From positions 1-39,164 of the forward strand of contig JACQUC010000193.1 in the NCBI GenBank assembly GCA_016210495.1: a DNA stretch of 39,164 nucleotides. Reading direction: 5' to 3'. Under the pieces are notes generated by a model that did no database searches, was not told the DNA's origin, and worked only from the letters and a program-made list of their open reading frames with translations. Below, one piece after another: positions 1-6,756 of this stretch; positions within the stretch are counted from its first letter, which is position 1; the number at the start of each line of letters is the position of its first letter. This stretch comes from Chloroflexota bacterium (GTDB lineage: Bacteria > Chloroflexota > FW602-bin22 > JACPRP01). A program made the position numbers and the translations under genes.

Positions 1-269
1 AGGCGGAGCGGATCGGGCTGGTGAACAGGGTGGTGCCCCCGGAGGATCTGATGAAGGCCACGATGGAACTGGCGACGAAGATCGCCAACGGACCGTCTGT
101 GGCGATCGAGCTGATCAAGCGCTCCGTATTGCTCGGCCTCAAGCACGATTGGACCACTCAGCAGTACTTCGAAACCTATGCCCAGCACATCGCCCTGCAG
201 ACGGAGGACTTCAAGGAGGGCATGACCGCCTTCCTCGAGAAGAGGAAGCCGACGTTTAGGGGACGCTAA
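1..269 (+). CDS. Enoyl-CoA hydratase/isomerase family protein, C-terminal part (5' end outside window)
   Basis: The reading frame is open from position 3 and ends with TAA at 267-269, so only about the last 88 residues are present. The first residues read AERIGLVNRVVPPEDL, the typical crotonase segment (A-x-x-I-G-L-V-N-x-V-V-P) that follows the catalytic core. The end, EDFKEGMTAFLEKRKPTFRGR, is the usual C-terminal helix of enoyl-CoA hydratases. The family hydrates or isomerises enoyl-CoA thioesters in beta-oxidation and related pathways in the cytoplasm. The oxyanion-hole residues and the catalytic Glu would lie upstream of the window, so the exact reaction cannot be assigned. Confidence 0.88.
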   Translation, partial: AERIGLVNRVVPPEDLMKATMELATKIANGPSVAIELIKRSVLLGLKHDWTTQQYFETYAQHIALQTEDFKEGMTAFLEKRKPTFRGR

Positions 270-270
270 A

Positions 271-345
271 TAGTTCTTGGTGCAAAATGGCGACAGTGCC
301 CCGCCCCACCCAGGGCGGACAGGGCAGGACCGTCCGCCCCTACGC
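271..345 (+). repeat. Dispersed palindromic element, copy A
   Basis: It begins TAGTTCTTGGTGCAAAAT and continues through GTGCCCCGCCCCACCCAGGGC into a hairpin GGGCGGAC (313-320) / GTCCGCCC (332-339). Nearly the same left end and GC-rich core recur at 18012-18106, and the core recurs at 9041-9118. It lies between the hydratase stop and the permease start, so it may also sit in the leader of the permease gene. Confidence 0.7.
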
Positions 346-407
346 GCTTGGGTGTGGGCACCGGAAACCATTTGGGCGAAGGTATTGAGGAATCGAGGCA
401 CCGTCGA

Positions 408-2162
408 ATGAGCGGAGTTGCCTATCCAGTGGCTCGTGAGAGGGGATGGCGACTGACCATCCCGTGGGAATCGGTTGTCGGCATAATAACTGTGGTCTCG
501 GTCGTCTATCTGGTTGGATCGCCGCTTTTTATGCTGCTGTTTAGCAGCGTACGCAGCACTCAGGATCGACTTCCGTTTGAGGCCACTGCTTTCACGCTGG
601 ACAACTTCACGGGGATTCTTGGCTCGCCGGACACCTACCGATTGCTGGGCAATACCCTTACCTATGCTGTCGGCACCGTGCTGGTTTCGCTGTCGCTGGC
701 GGTTGCGTTCTCGTTCTTGATCGAGCGCACAACGATTCCACTGCGCTCGTCGGTGCTGGCAGCGGTGCTGGCGCCGATGGCGCTGCCGCCGTTTGTGGCG
801 GCCTTCGCGTGGACGCTCCTCGCCAATCCTGCGAATGGGACGCTGAACCTTCTTATCAGAGGGGCGCTTGGGCTTTCTGGAAGAGGTCCGCTGGACGCAT
901 ATACGATTCCAGCCATGATCTTGATCACCGGGACCATTCTCGTGCCTGGGATGTACGTTATGGTATCGGGAACGTTCGCGCGGATGGACCCGGCGCTGGA
1001 GGAGGCCGCCCGGCTATCAGGGGTGAGCTGGTGGAAAACCCTGCGACACGTCACCCTGCCTTTGTTGCGGCCGGGTATAGTTGGGGCGGCGATCTTCTAC
1101 TTTATCGTCGCCATGGAGACCTTCGAGCTGCCGGCCATTCTCGGGATACCGGGGAACACCTTTGTGCTGAGCACATGGATCTATTTTCTGATTCACAGGA
1201 CCGGCAGCGTGCCCGACTACGGACTCGCCAGCGGCTATGCGGTGCTGGTGATGATAGCCGCCGGGGCGCTAATCTTCTATTACGGCAAGATGGTACGGCA
1301 GAAAGAGCGCTTCGTCACGGTGACGGGCCGCGGCTACCGGACGCAGCTAATCGACCTGGGAAAGTGGCGATACCCCGTTTTCGCGGCGGTTGCGGCGTAT
1401 TTCCTGGTGGTGATTGTTCTTCCCCTGGGCGTGTTGATCTGGAAGAGCGTTGGCCCCCCGTACGGCGATTTCAGCCTGGCGGCGCTCGGCCAGGTGAACT
1501 TCAAGATGTACGTCAAAGCAATTGGCGACAAGTTTCTGTTCGAAGCGGTGAGAAATACGGCGGTAATCTCCGTGGTAACGGCCACGGCGACGATGGTGCT
1601 GGCGACCATGATGGCCTGGCTCTCCGTTCGCTCGGGCTTTCGCGCGGGTTCTTTCCCCGAACGTGTGGCCTTTTTGGCGCAGGGTGTTCCCAGCGTCATC
1701 GCGGCGCTGGCGATCATGTTCTTCTATGTTTCTATTCCGCTGCCGATTTACGCCACGCTGTGGATAATCGTCATCGCTCTGGTGACGCGGTTCATCCCGT
1801 ACGGGTCGCGCGTAATGTACGCTGCCTACCTGCAGCTCCATCGCGAGCTGGAGGAGGCTTCGTGGACGAGCGGCGTGGCCTGGCTGTGGACGATGAGGGG
1901 GGTTGTGCTGCCGCTGATATGGCCATCGTTCTTTCGGGGTTGGCTGTGGGCGTTTATCCACGCCTTACGCGACGCAACTATCCCACTGATGTTGATTTCG
2001 GCAGGTAACGAGACTGTCTCCACGAGATTGTGGTTCCAGTGGATGGCACAGGGCGAATTCCAGTACGCATCGGCCATCGCGGTGATGCTGATGCTGGTTT
2101 CGGCCTTCGTGACGTACTTTGTGGCCAGGCAGACGCTGCTGGAGAGGGAGGGGCGCGATTAG
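408..2162 (+). CDS. ABC transporter permease, iron(III)/thiamine type with two fused permease domains
   Basis: The 584-residue integral membrane protein has two BPD_transp_1 halves, as in FbpB/AfuB and ThiP permeases. Each half has about six hydrophobic segments, the first at residues 21-45. The EAA loops that dock the ATPase are visible: EEAARLSGVSWWKTLRHVTL at about residue 198 and ELEEASWTSGVAWLWTMRGV at about 480. The ATG at 408 is preferred over an in-frame TTG at 348 because GAGG lies 9 bases before it. The next gene encodes a matching binding protein, so both probably import ferric iron or a small anion. No ATPase gene is next to them. An alternative is a phosphonate- or thiamine-type permease. 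Confidence 0.9.
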   Translation: MSGVAYPVARERGWRLTIPWESVVGIITVVSVVYLVGSPLFMLLFSSVRSTQDRLPFEATAFTLDNFTGILGSPDTYRLLGNTLTYAVGTVLVSLSLAVAFSFLIERTTIPLRSSVLAAVLAPMALPPFVAAFAWTLLANPANGTLNLLIRGALGLSGRGPLDAYTIPAMILITGTILVPGMYVMVSGTFARMDPALEEAARLSGVSWWKTLRHVTLPLLRPGIVGAAIFYFIVAMETFELPAILGIPGNTFVLSTWIYFLIHRTGSVPDYGLASGYAVLVMIAAGALIFYYGKMVRQKERFVTVTGRGYRTQLIDLGKWRYPVFAAVAAYFLVVIVLPLGVLIWKSVGPPYGDFSLAALGQVNFKMYVKAIGDKFLFEAVRNTAVISVVTATATMVLATMMAWLSVRSGFRAGSFPERVAFLAQGVPSVIAALAIMFFYVSIPLPIYATLWIIVIALVTRFIPYGSRVMYAAYLQLHRELEEASWTSGVAWLWTMRGVVLPLIWPSFFRGWLWAFIHALRDATIPLMLISAGNETVSTRLWFQWMAQGEFQYASAIAVMLMLVSAFVTYFVARQTLLEREGRD

Positions 2163-2502
2163 TCGCATCCCCATGCTCATCAATTGGGGCAAATGCTTGT
2201 TTCAGAGTGATCGGCCAGCGACGTGGTTAACGTAGGGGCGAACGGCGTTCGCCCGCATCGTCGGTATGCAGATGTGTGAAATCGCCGGGAACACCGATCA
2301 AGGGGGCATCGTGCCGACGTTTTGCGCGCTGGATAGGCACACGAGTGGACTCTAGAGATCGTAGGGCGAACGCCGTTCGCCCCTACATTAAGGTCGTACG
2401 TCTACGGGCGTAGGGATTGCTTAAGTTGATGCCTGTGGGGCGGTTCGCGAACCGCCTCTACAACGGATGTGTTTTTTGTAGAACTATTTTAAGGAGGGTG
2501 AC
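2163..2502. repeat. Intergenic region with three short hyphenated palindromes
   Basis: This 340-base gap holds no gene. It has three palindromes: GGGCGAACG-G-CGTTCGCCC at 2236-2254; GTAGGGCGAACG-C-CGTTCGCCCCTAC at 2361-2385 (one bulged base); and GGCGGTTCG/CGAACCGCC at 2439-2456. They share a GTAGGGGCGAAC-like arm, so they look like one REP-like family. The third ends 46 bases before the ATG of the binding-protein gene and could act as a leader hairpin. No T-rich tract follows any of them directly, so simple intrinsic termination is not supported. Confidence 0.7.
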
Positions 2503-3690
2503 ATGAGACGTGTACTATGTCTGCTAGCGGTAGGACTGGTCGCAACGCTGGTGGTGGCTTGCCAGGCCGCCATACCCACGCCGACGCCGGCTCCCAAGCA
2601 AGCGGCCCCGGCCGCGGCCACCGCGGCTCCGAAGGCCGCGGCCCCTACTCCGACCACGGCTGCTAAGCCGGCCCCTGCTACGGCGCCCGCCACTCCGACG
2701 GCGGTAGCAAAGCCGGCGGCCAGCGCGGAGCAAGCGCTCTACGAGGCGGCGAAGAAAGAAGGCAAAGTCAACTACTACTCGCCCAGTTTCACCGACGAGG
2801 AGCTGGCGTTGCTGACCGGGGGCTTCAAGAAGAAGTACCCGGGGATCGAGGTGGCCGTCGTCAAGGTATCTTCGACGAACACCGTGAACCGCATCCTGAC
2901 CGAGGCGGCCGCCGGACGCCTGACGGTGGACGTCGCCACCGCGGGGTTGTCCATCATATCGCCGCTGCTGGAGAGGGATCTCCTGCTGAGCTTCGACTGG
3001 GCCAGCGTGGCCGATATTCCCAAAGAGAGCATCTCTCTCAACGGCCGGTTCCTTGCCGCCTACGATTCGCCCTACGGCTGGTTCTATAACACCAGGACCG
3101 TAGCGGAGGCGGACGTGCCCAGGAAGTGGGAAGACCTGCTTTTGCCGAAGTGGAAAGGCCAGAAACTGGGCATCGCCACGGTATCGAGCGTGTTTGGTTT
3201 TGAGGCGATGAACATACAAGGGACGTGGGACAGGCAGAAGTACGAGCTGTTTCTGGACGGACTGAAGGCACAGCAGCTCGCGATGGAGACAAATCAACCC
3301 CTGCTGGCGGAGAAGGTCGCCAGCGGGGAGCTGCACATGGGCACCAGCACACTCGGCATCCTGACATCGATAATAGAGAAGGGTGCTCCCATCAAGATCG
3401 CTTCTCTAAGCCCCACGGTCGTTTTGCGGTCCGGGGTCTACACGCCCAAGGGCGCGCCGAATCCCAACGCGGCCAAGCTCTTTACGGCATTCCTGGCGAG
3501 CAAAGATGGGCTGGAGCTCTGGAACAAGACGGGACGCGGGCCAGCCGCACCGTGTGATGCCTCCGTACCGGCGAAGATGCTGTGCGACGCGAAGATACAA
3601 CTGGTGTTCGAGGACGGAGCAGAGAAAACCAAGCAGATCAACGAACTGGTGGACCTGAATCGCAAGCTGCTGGGGATTCCGACGAAGTAG
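2503..3690 (+). CDS. Substrate-binding lipoprotein of an iron-type ABC transporter
   Basis: The 395-residue protein starts at ATG with AAGGAGGGTGAC just upstream. Residues 1-20 are a lipoprotein signal peptide with lipobox VVAC (Cys20). Residues 21 to about 72 form an Ala/Pro/Thr-rich linker that would hold the domain away from the membrane. The rest resembles extracellular solute-binding protein family 1 of the Fe(III) type: YEAAKKEGKVNYYSP, then a central PRKWEDLLLPKWKGQ segment and a C-terminal AAKLFTAFLASKDG segment. It should capture ligand outside the cell for the permease at 408-2162. The ligand (ferric ion or an anion) cannot be told from the sequence. Confidence 0.9.
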   Translation: MRRVLCLLAVGLVATLVVACQAAIPTPTPAPKQAAPAAATAAPKAAAPTPTTAAKPAPATAPATPTAVAKPAASAEQALYEAAKKEGKVNYYSPSFTDEELALLTGGFKKKYPGIEVAVVKVSSTNTVNRILTEAAAGRLTVDVATAGLSIISPLLERDLLLSFDWASVADIPKESISLNGRFLAAYDSPYGWFYNTRTVAEADVPRKWEDLLLPKWKGQKLGIATVSSVFGFEAMNIQGTWDRQKYELFLDGLKAQQLAMETNQPLLAEKVASGELHMGTSTLGILTSIIEKGAPIKIASLSPTVVLRSGVYTPKGAPNPNAAKLFTAFLASKDGLELWNKTGRGPAAPCDASVPAKMLCDAKIQLVFEDGAEKTKQINELVDLNRKLLGIPTK

Positions 3691-3702
3691 CACGAAAATA
3701 CG

Positions 3703-3816
3703 TGAACCGCAAAGAACGCAGAGAGCGCAAAGCCCCGATACATTACGTGAACTGAAAGTATCGGGGCAAAGGAAATCATAGAAAATCTCTGCGTTCTTTG
3801 CGCCCTTTGCGGTGAG
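3703..3816. repeat. Nested inverted repeat of the AACCGCAAAGAACGCAGAG type
   Basis: The outer arms are ACCGCAAAGAACGCAGAG on the left and CTCTGCGTTCTTTGCG...TTTGCGGT on the right; the right arm has an extra CAAAGGGCG-like unit. Between them is a perfect hairpin CCCCGATAC (3733-3741) / GTATCGGGG (3758-3766). The whole would fold as a long stem. It lies between the binding-protein stop (3690) and the nitrilase gene and could act as a terminator or a small non-autonomous element. CGCAAAG-rich intergenic repeats occur in many bacterial genomes. Confidence 0.65.
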
Positions 3817-3908
3817 CGTCCCTCCCTTTTTCATCCTTGGTGGCGCTCTGCCAAGGGCATGGGAAACTTACATACGATGAGCAAGACATTTCGCTCTGTG
3901 AGGTAGCA

Positions 3909-4754
3909 TTGAAAGACAAAGTCGTGGTGGCCGTGGTCCAGATGGACGTGGCCTGGATGGATGTCGCCCATAACCGCCTGGTTATGCTAGAACGGTTGCG
4001 GCAGGCTACCCGCTCAGGGGAAATGGACCTGGTGGTTTTTCCCGAGCTGTGCAACAGCGGCTACGTCAAGCCCCGCGACGGTGGGTGTGCCGGCAGGTTC
4101 GTCGAAGCGGCCGAGCCGATCCCCGGTCCGACGACGGAGGCCCTGGGCGAGGCTGCCCGCGAGTTGGGCGTGCACATAGTCGCGGGACTGTGCGAGGCGC
4201 ACCCGGCGATCCCGGCCACGATGTACAACGCGGCGGTCATGATCGGGCCTTGTGGCGAGGTGCTGGGGGTTCAGCACAAGCTGCACCTGCCCTCGGAGGA
4301 GAAGCACTACTTCTACCAGGGGGCCAGTACCGAGGTGTTCAAGACCGATCTGGGCAACATCGGGATGATGGTTTGCTACGATGCCAGCTTCCCTGAGCTG
4401 GCGCGGGTGCTGGCGCTGAAGGGCGCCGAGATAATCTGCTGCGTTTTCGCCGCGCCGTCGAAGGGAGCAATCGAGCTGCGGCGATTCGAGGCGAGGGCGA
4501 TGACGCGCGCGATGGAGAACCAGGTTTTCTTCGTCGCCTGCAATCGGGTGGGCGTCCAGGACGACACCGTGTTCTCCGGGCACAGTATCGTGACCGCCCC
4601 GACGTCGGAGATTCTGGCGCAGTCCGGTAGCCAGGAGGAAGAGGTGATCTTCGCCGTTTTGGAGCGGGAAGTGCTCGTGGAGGCGAGGGCCAATCGTCCT
4701 ATTTTCCGGGACCGGAGGCCGGAGATGTATGGGGAGGTGGTGCGCCGACCATGA
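3909..4754 (+). CDS. Carbon-nitrogen hydrolase (nitrilase superfamily amidase)
   Basis: The 281-residue cytoplasmic enzyme hydrolyses a non-peptide C-N bond (amide, N-carbamoyl or similar). The catalytic triad is visible: Glu46 in VVFPELCNSGY, Lys124 in QHKLHLP and the nucleophile Cys156 in MMVCYDASFPE. The TTG at 3909 is chosen because the conserved first strand (VVVAVVQMDVAW) begins right after it and GAGG (3900-3903) lies 5 bases upstream; the frame stays open back to 3837. The end overlaps the next ATG by 4 bases (ATGA, 4751-4754), which suggests coupled translation. The substrate is unknown; omega-amidase, N-carbamoyl-amino acid hydrolase and formamidase are all possible. Confidence 0.9.
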   Translation: MKDKVVVAVVQMDVAWMDVAHNRLVMLERLRQATRSGEMDLVVFPELCNSGYVKPRDGGCAGRFVEAAEPIPGPTTEALGEAARELGVHIVAGLCEAHPAIPATMYNAAVMIGPCGEVLGVQHKLHLPSEEKHYFYQGASTEVFKTDLGNIGMMVCYDASFPELARVLALKGAEIICCVFAAPSKGAIELRRFEARAMTRAMENQVFFVACNRVGVQDDTVFSGHSIVTAPTSEILAQSGSQEEEVIFAVLEREVLVEARANRPIFRDRRPEMYGEVVRRP

Positions 4755-5083
4755 CGTCCGTGACAACGACGATCACCAGCAGGCCCAACCTCTCCTCGTC
4801 TGTCAAGACGCCGAGCGCCGCCAGCATCGGTCCGGGGCAGCCGCTTACCTACACGATCTGGCTGAACAACACAGGGACCGAGAACGCCGTCGCGGCGCGT
4901 GTGACAGATGTCTTGCCTTCAGGGGTGGAGTATGCCGCTGGCTCCGCCAGTGCGACCTCCGGATCCATCGGTTTTGTCGAAGCCAGCCGAACGCTGACGT
5001 GGACCGGGGCGGTAAATGTCGGGGCGCCGGTGACGATCACCTATCGCGTGACGGTGAGCGCCGTCTTGCCAGAAGGTCCGTAA
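4751..5083 (+). CDS. Small DUF11-domain protein, probably a fragment
   Basis: The 110-residue product has almost the full DUF11 repeat pattern: PLTYTIWLNNTGTENAVAAR, VTDVLPSGVEYAAGS, RTLTWTGAVNVGAPVTITYRVTV. Such domains are normally repeated in large secreted surface proteins. Here there is one copy, no signal peptide, no cell-wall anchor, and the frame stops where a strand such as NTA-x-V would follow. It begins in the ATGA overlap with the nitrilase stop. It may be a relic of a larger protein or a small domain that became fused to this operon. Function unknown. Confidence 0.6.
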   Translation: MTSVTTTITSRPNLSSSVKTPSAASIGPGQPLTYTIWLNNTGTENAVAARVTDVLPSGVEYAAGSASATSGSIGFVEASRTLTWTGAVNVGAPVTITYRVTVSAVLPEGP

Positions 5084-5112
5084 GTCATAATATCCCAGGG
5101 CTCTACTGGCAC

Positions 5113-5484
5113 TTACGCACACCCGCGACCGCGCGACGGGCTACGGAACTTCGATGTACAGGTCCCTGCGTGCAGGGGCTGTTTTGGCGGCCTTAACTCG
5201 ATCTCCATACCAAGCGCACCAGCCATACTTATCACCGTCCCTAACGTTGGGTTACTGGATTGCGATGAAAACAGACGGCGAACCACGGAAGGAGTCATCC
5301 CAACACGACGAGCCAGTTCTGCCTTTGAAAGGCCAGCACGTTCTCTCTCATCGTCGATCTCCGTTAAAACCTGCCTCATCGAGGCAATAGTATGCTTAGT
5401 GCGTTCGTACTGCTCGCGGAGCTCGGGGGTATTGACAATGCGTTCCCGCATCTCTGACCACCGCCCTGCTTTCGTTGTCGACAC
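5113..5484 (-). CDS. XRE-family helix-turn-helix regulator, orphan HigA-like antitoxin candidate
   Basis: The 123-residue protein starts at GTG 5484 with GGAGG nine bases upstream. Residues about 48-95 form a Cro/CI-type DNA-binding domain: LSKAELARRVGMTPSVVRRLF, then NPTLGTVISMAGALGMEIEL. The N-terminal Arg/Glu-rich helix and this layout are common in HigA/RelB-like antitoxins, whose toxin gene usually precedes them. Only 140 bases separate this gene from the GNAT toxin gene upstream and no RelE/HigB-like frame fits there, so it looks solitary. The perfect palindrome at 5529-5544 in front of it is a good candidate for its own operator. Confidence 0.8.
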   Translation of the reverse strand: MSTTKAGRWSEMRERIVNTPELREQYERTKHTIASMRQVLTEIDDERERAGLSKAELARRVGMTPSVVRRLFSSQSSNPTLGTVISMAGALGMEIELRPPKQPLHAGTCTSKFRSPSRGRGCA

Positions 5485-5528
5485 AGGCTCAATCCTCCGA
5501 CAAGCTAGTTCTCAGATTTGAAGGGAGC

Positions 5529-5544
5529 GTGACATATATGTCAC
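5529..5544. promoter_or_regulatory. Perfect 16-bp palindrome, probable operator of the XRE gene
   Basis: GTGACATATATGTCAC reads the same on both strands and ends 45 bases before the GTG start of the XRE regulator gene. Dimeric XRE repressors bind palindromes of this size. That it is autoregulatory is an inference from position. A clear -35/-10 pair for the gene could not be fixed. Confidence 0.6.
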
Positions 5545-5624
5545 CTGTTACAATAACATAAAGTGCCCCAGCAAGTCAAATGTGTGAACAACATTGCCAT
5601 CGCTTGATAGATTGCTATCTTGCT

Positions 5625-6155
5625 TCATTCGATGTTTCCTCGATCTCGCCCCAATTGCTCGATGGTTCCCATTGGCAAATACAGGTCATATTCGTCATCC
5701 ACAAAGCGGACAAAACCGTAGCGCTCGTAGAAGACACGGGCATCGTCGTCTTTCGCTCTCACGACGACTGTCATAGCAGCAACCGCACGGCCGCCTTCCA
5801 AGGCGCGACACAGGGCGTCTATGAGCAGGATTTCGCCGAATCCATGACCCTGATAGCGATGATCGACGGCCAGTCGTCCAAGCAAAGCAGCCGGAAACAG
5901 GTCGTAGGCGGGCAGTTTCCTGGTTATCTCAGGCGGGAGCGCGGTGGGCCGCAGCGATAGCATGCTGAGCGTGTAATAGCCCACGACGCGGGCCTCGTCG
6001 GTGTCTACGAGAACGTACGGCACGGCGAGCCCACGACGCTGGTGCTGGCTGGCCTGCCGACGAAAGTAGTTGTCTAGCGACTCGACGCCGCAAGCGAAGT
6101 CCGACTCCCGGTGATGCTTGTCCAGCAGCTCGAATCGGTAACGCTTGCCTGGCAC
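5625..6155 (-). CDS. GNAT acetyltransferase toxin, TacT-like
   Basis: The 176-residue protein has the acetyl-CoA binding motif of GNAT enzymes, GRLAVDHRYQGHGFGEILL (about residues 93-111, with R-Y-Q-G-H-G), and FYERYGF with Tyr143 where TacT-type toxins carry their conserved Tyr. In this family the toxin acetylates the amino group of charged tRNAs and stops translation. Its GTG start shares one base with the TAG stop of the DUF1778 gene (TAGTG at 6157-6153), so translation is probably coupled. The paired gene order and lengths match TacAT/AtaRT modules. Which tRNA it modifies cannot be read from sequence. Confidence 0.88.
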   Translation of the reverse strand: MPGKRYRFELLDKHHRESDFACGVESLDNYFRRQASQHQRRGLAVPYVLVDTDEARVVGYYTLSMLSLRPTALPPEITRKLPAYDLFPAALLGRLAVDHRYQGHGFGEILLIDALCRALEGGRAVAAMTVVVRAKDDDARVFYERYGFVRFVDDEYDLYLPMGTIEQLGRDRGNIE

Positions 6156-6436
6156 TACTCTTCCATAATCTGTCGATAGCGGCGCGCCGCGGCGCGCAAC
6201 CGTTCGTTCGGCACTGGCGGATTCAGCAACGAGCTCACGAAGGCCTCGGTATCGCGTGCCGTCAACTCGATCACCTGATGGGTGCGGATGGTCTCCTCCG
6301 CTGCCGACTGGAGGCTGCTCACGATGAAGTCGGTTAGGCTGCGTCCGGATAGATCTGCAGCTCGCTGGACCAGTTCCTTCTGCTGCCGTGTGACACGCGC
6401 CTCCAAGCGTTCGCTCTTGATGGTTATCGGCGCCAT
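6155..6436 (-). CDS. DUF1778 ribbon-helix-helix antitoxin, TacA-like
   Basis: The 93-residue protein has an N-terminal ribbon-helix-helix region (ITIKSERLEARVTRQQKELV, then RAADLSGRSLTDFIVSSLQSA) and a C-terminal tail (ERLRAAARRYRQIMEE) of the sort that wraps round a GNAT toxin. It should neutralise the toxin at 5625-6155 and, as a complex, repress its own promoter. The promoter just upstream (6488-6516) carries an inverted repeat suited to this. The start codon is ATG with GAGGAGC about 7 bases before it. Confidence 0.88.
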   Translation of the reverse strand: MAPITIKSERLEARVTRQQKELVQRAADLSGRSLTDFIVSSLQSAAEETIRTHQVIELTARDTEAFVSSLLNPPVPNERLRAAARRYRQIMEE

Positions 6437-6487
6437 TTTCGCTCCTCAGCGCAAAGCTCTTGTTGGCTCTTTCATATCGCCAACCAA

Positions 6488-6516
6488 ATTGTACGACGGA
6501 CGACGTACAGTGTCAA
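6488..6516 (-). promoter_or_regulatory. Near-consensus promoter with operator for the GNAT toxin/DUF1778 operon
   Basis: On the minus strand, TTGACA (6516-6511), a 17-base spacer and TACAAT (6493-6488) make a near-perfect sigma-70 type promoter. An inverted repeat TGTACG (6490-6495) / CGTACA (6504-6509) overlaps the -10 element and spacer, where a ribbon-helix-helix repressor could block RNA polymerase. The start codon is about 50 bases downstream. Confidence 0.75.
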
Positions 6517-6578
6517 GACGCAAGTCGATTCTGCAACCGGGGATACTGATGCAAGCGGGAGAACGACCCTCACCCTAA

Positions 6579-6639
6579 CCCTCTCCCAGTCCTTCCCTCG
6601 CCAGCAATAAATAACGAGGGAAGGACCAGAGGGAGAGGG
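6579..6639. repeat. Long two-part hairpin repeat
   Basis: Two pairs of arms nest: CCCTCTCCC (6579-6587) with GGGAGAGGG (6631-6639), and TCCTTCCCTCG (6590-6600) with CGAGGGAAGGA (6615-6625), around an AT-rich 14-base loop. Pyrimidine-rich hairpins of the type CCCTAACCCTCTCCC are widespread intergenic repeats. It lies upstream of the antitoxin promoter and downstream of the cytochrome gene. Confidence 0.7.
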
Positions 6640-6683
6640 GACTGCCCTGGCTCGGGTGCGTTAAGTAGTGCGGTGTACGAAGC

Positions 6684-6714
6684 GGCCAGCGGTTCCGTCG
6701 CGGAACCGCTGGCC
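6684..6714 (-). terminator. Strong hairpin after the cytochrome gene, possible terminator
   Basis: The perfect 14-bp stem GGCCAGCGGTTCCG / CGGAACCGCTGGCC has a 3-base loop (6698-6700). It starts 43 bases beyond the stop of the cytochrome gene on the minus strand. No run of U follows, so it may be a Rho-independent terminator of the weak kind, an mRNA 3'-end stabiliser, or a repeat. Confidence 0.4.
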
Positions 6715-6756
6715 GTCGAGTTGTTGCATTGGCTCAAGGAGCCTATGTGGTCGGGA

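Noticed and set aside
348..407. TTG 348 as start of the iron-type permease
   Set aside because: It has no ribosome site and starts inside or at the edge of the repeat element; ATG 408 has GAGG nine bases before.
809..2008. 399-codon open frame on the plus strand
   Set aside because: It overlaps the two-domain permease gene, whose membrane helices and EAA loops are clear; the alternative product has no family features.
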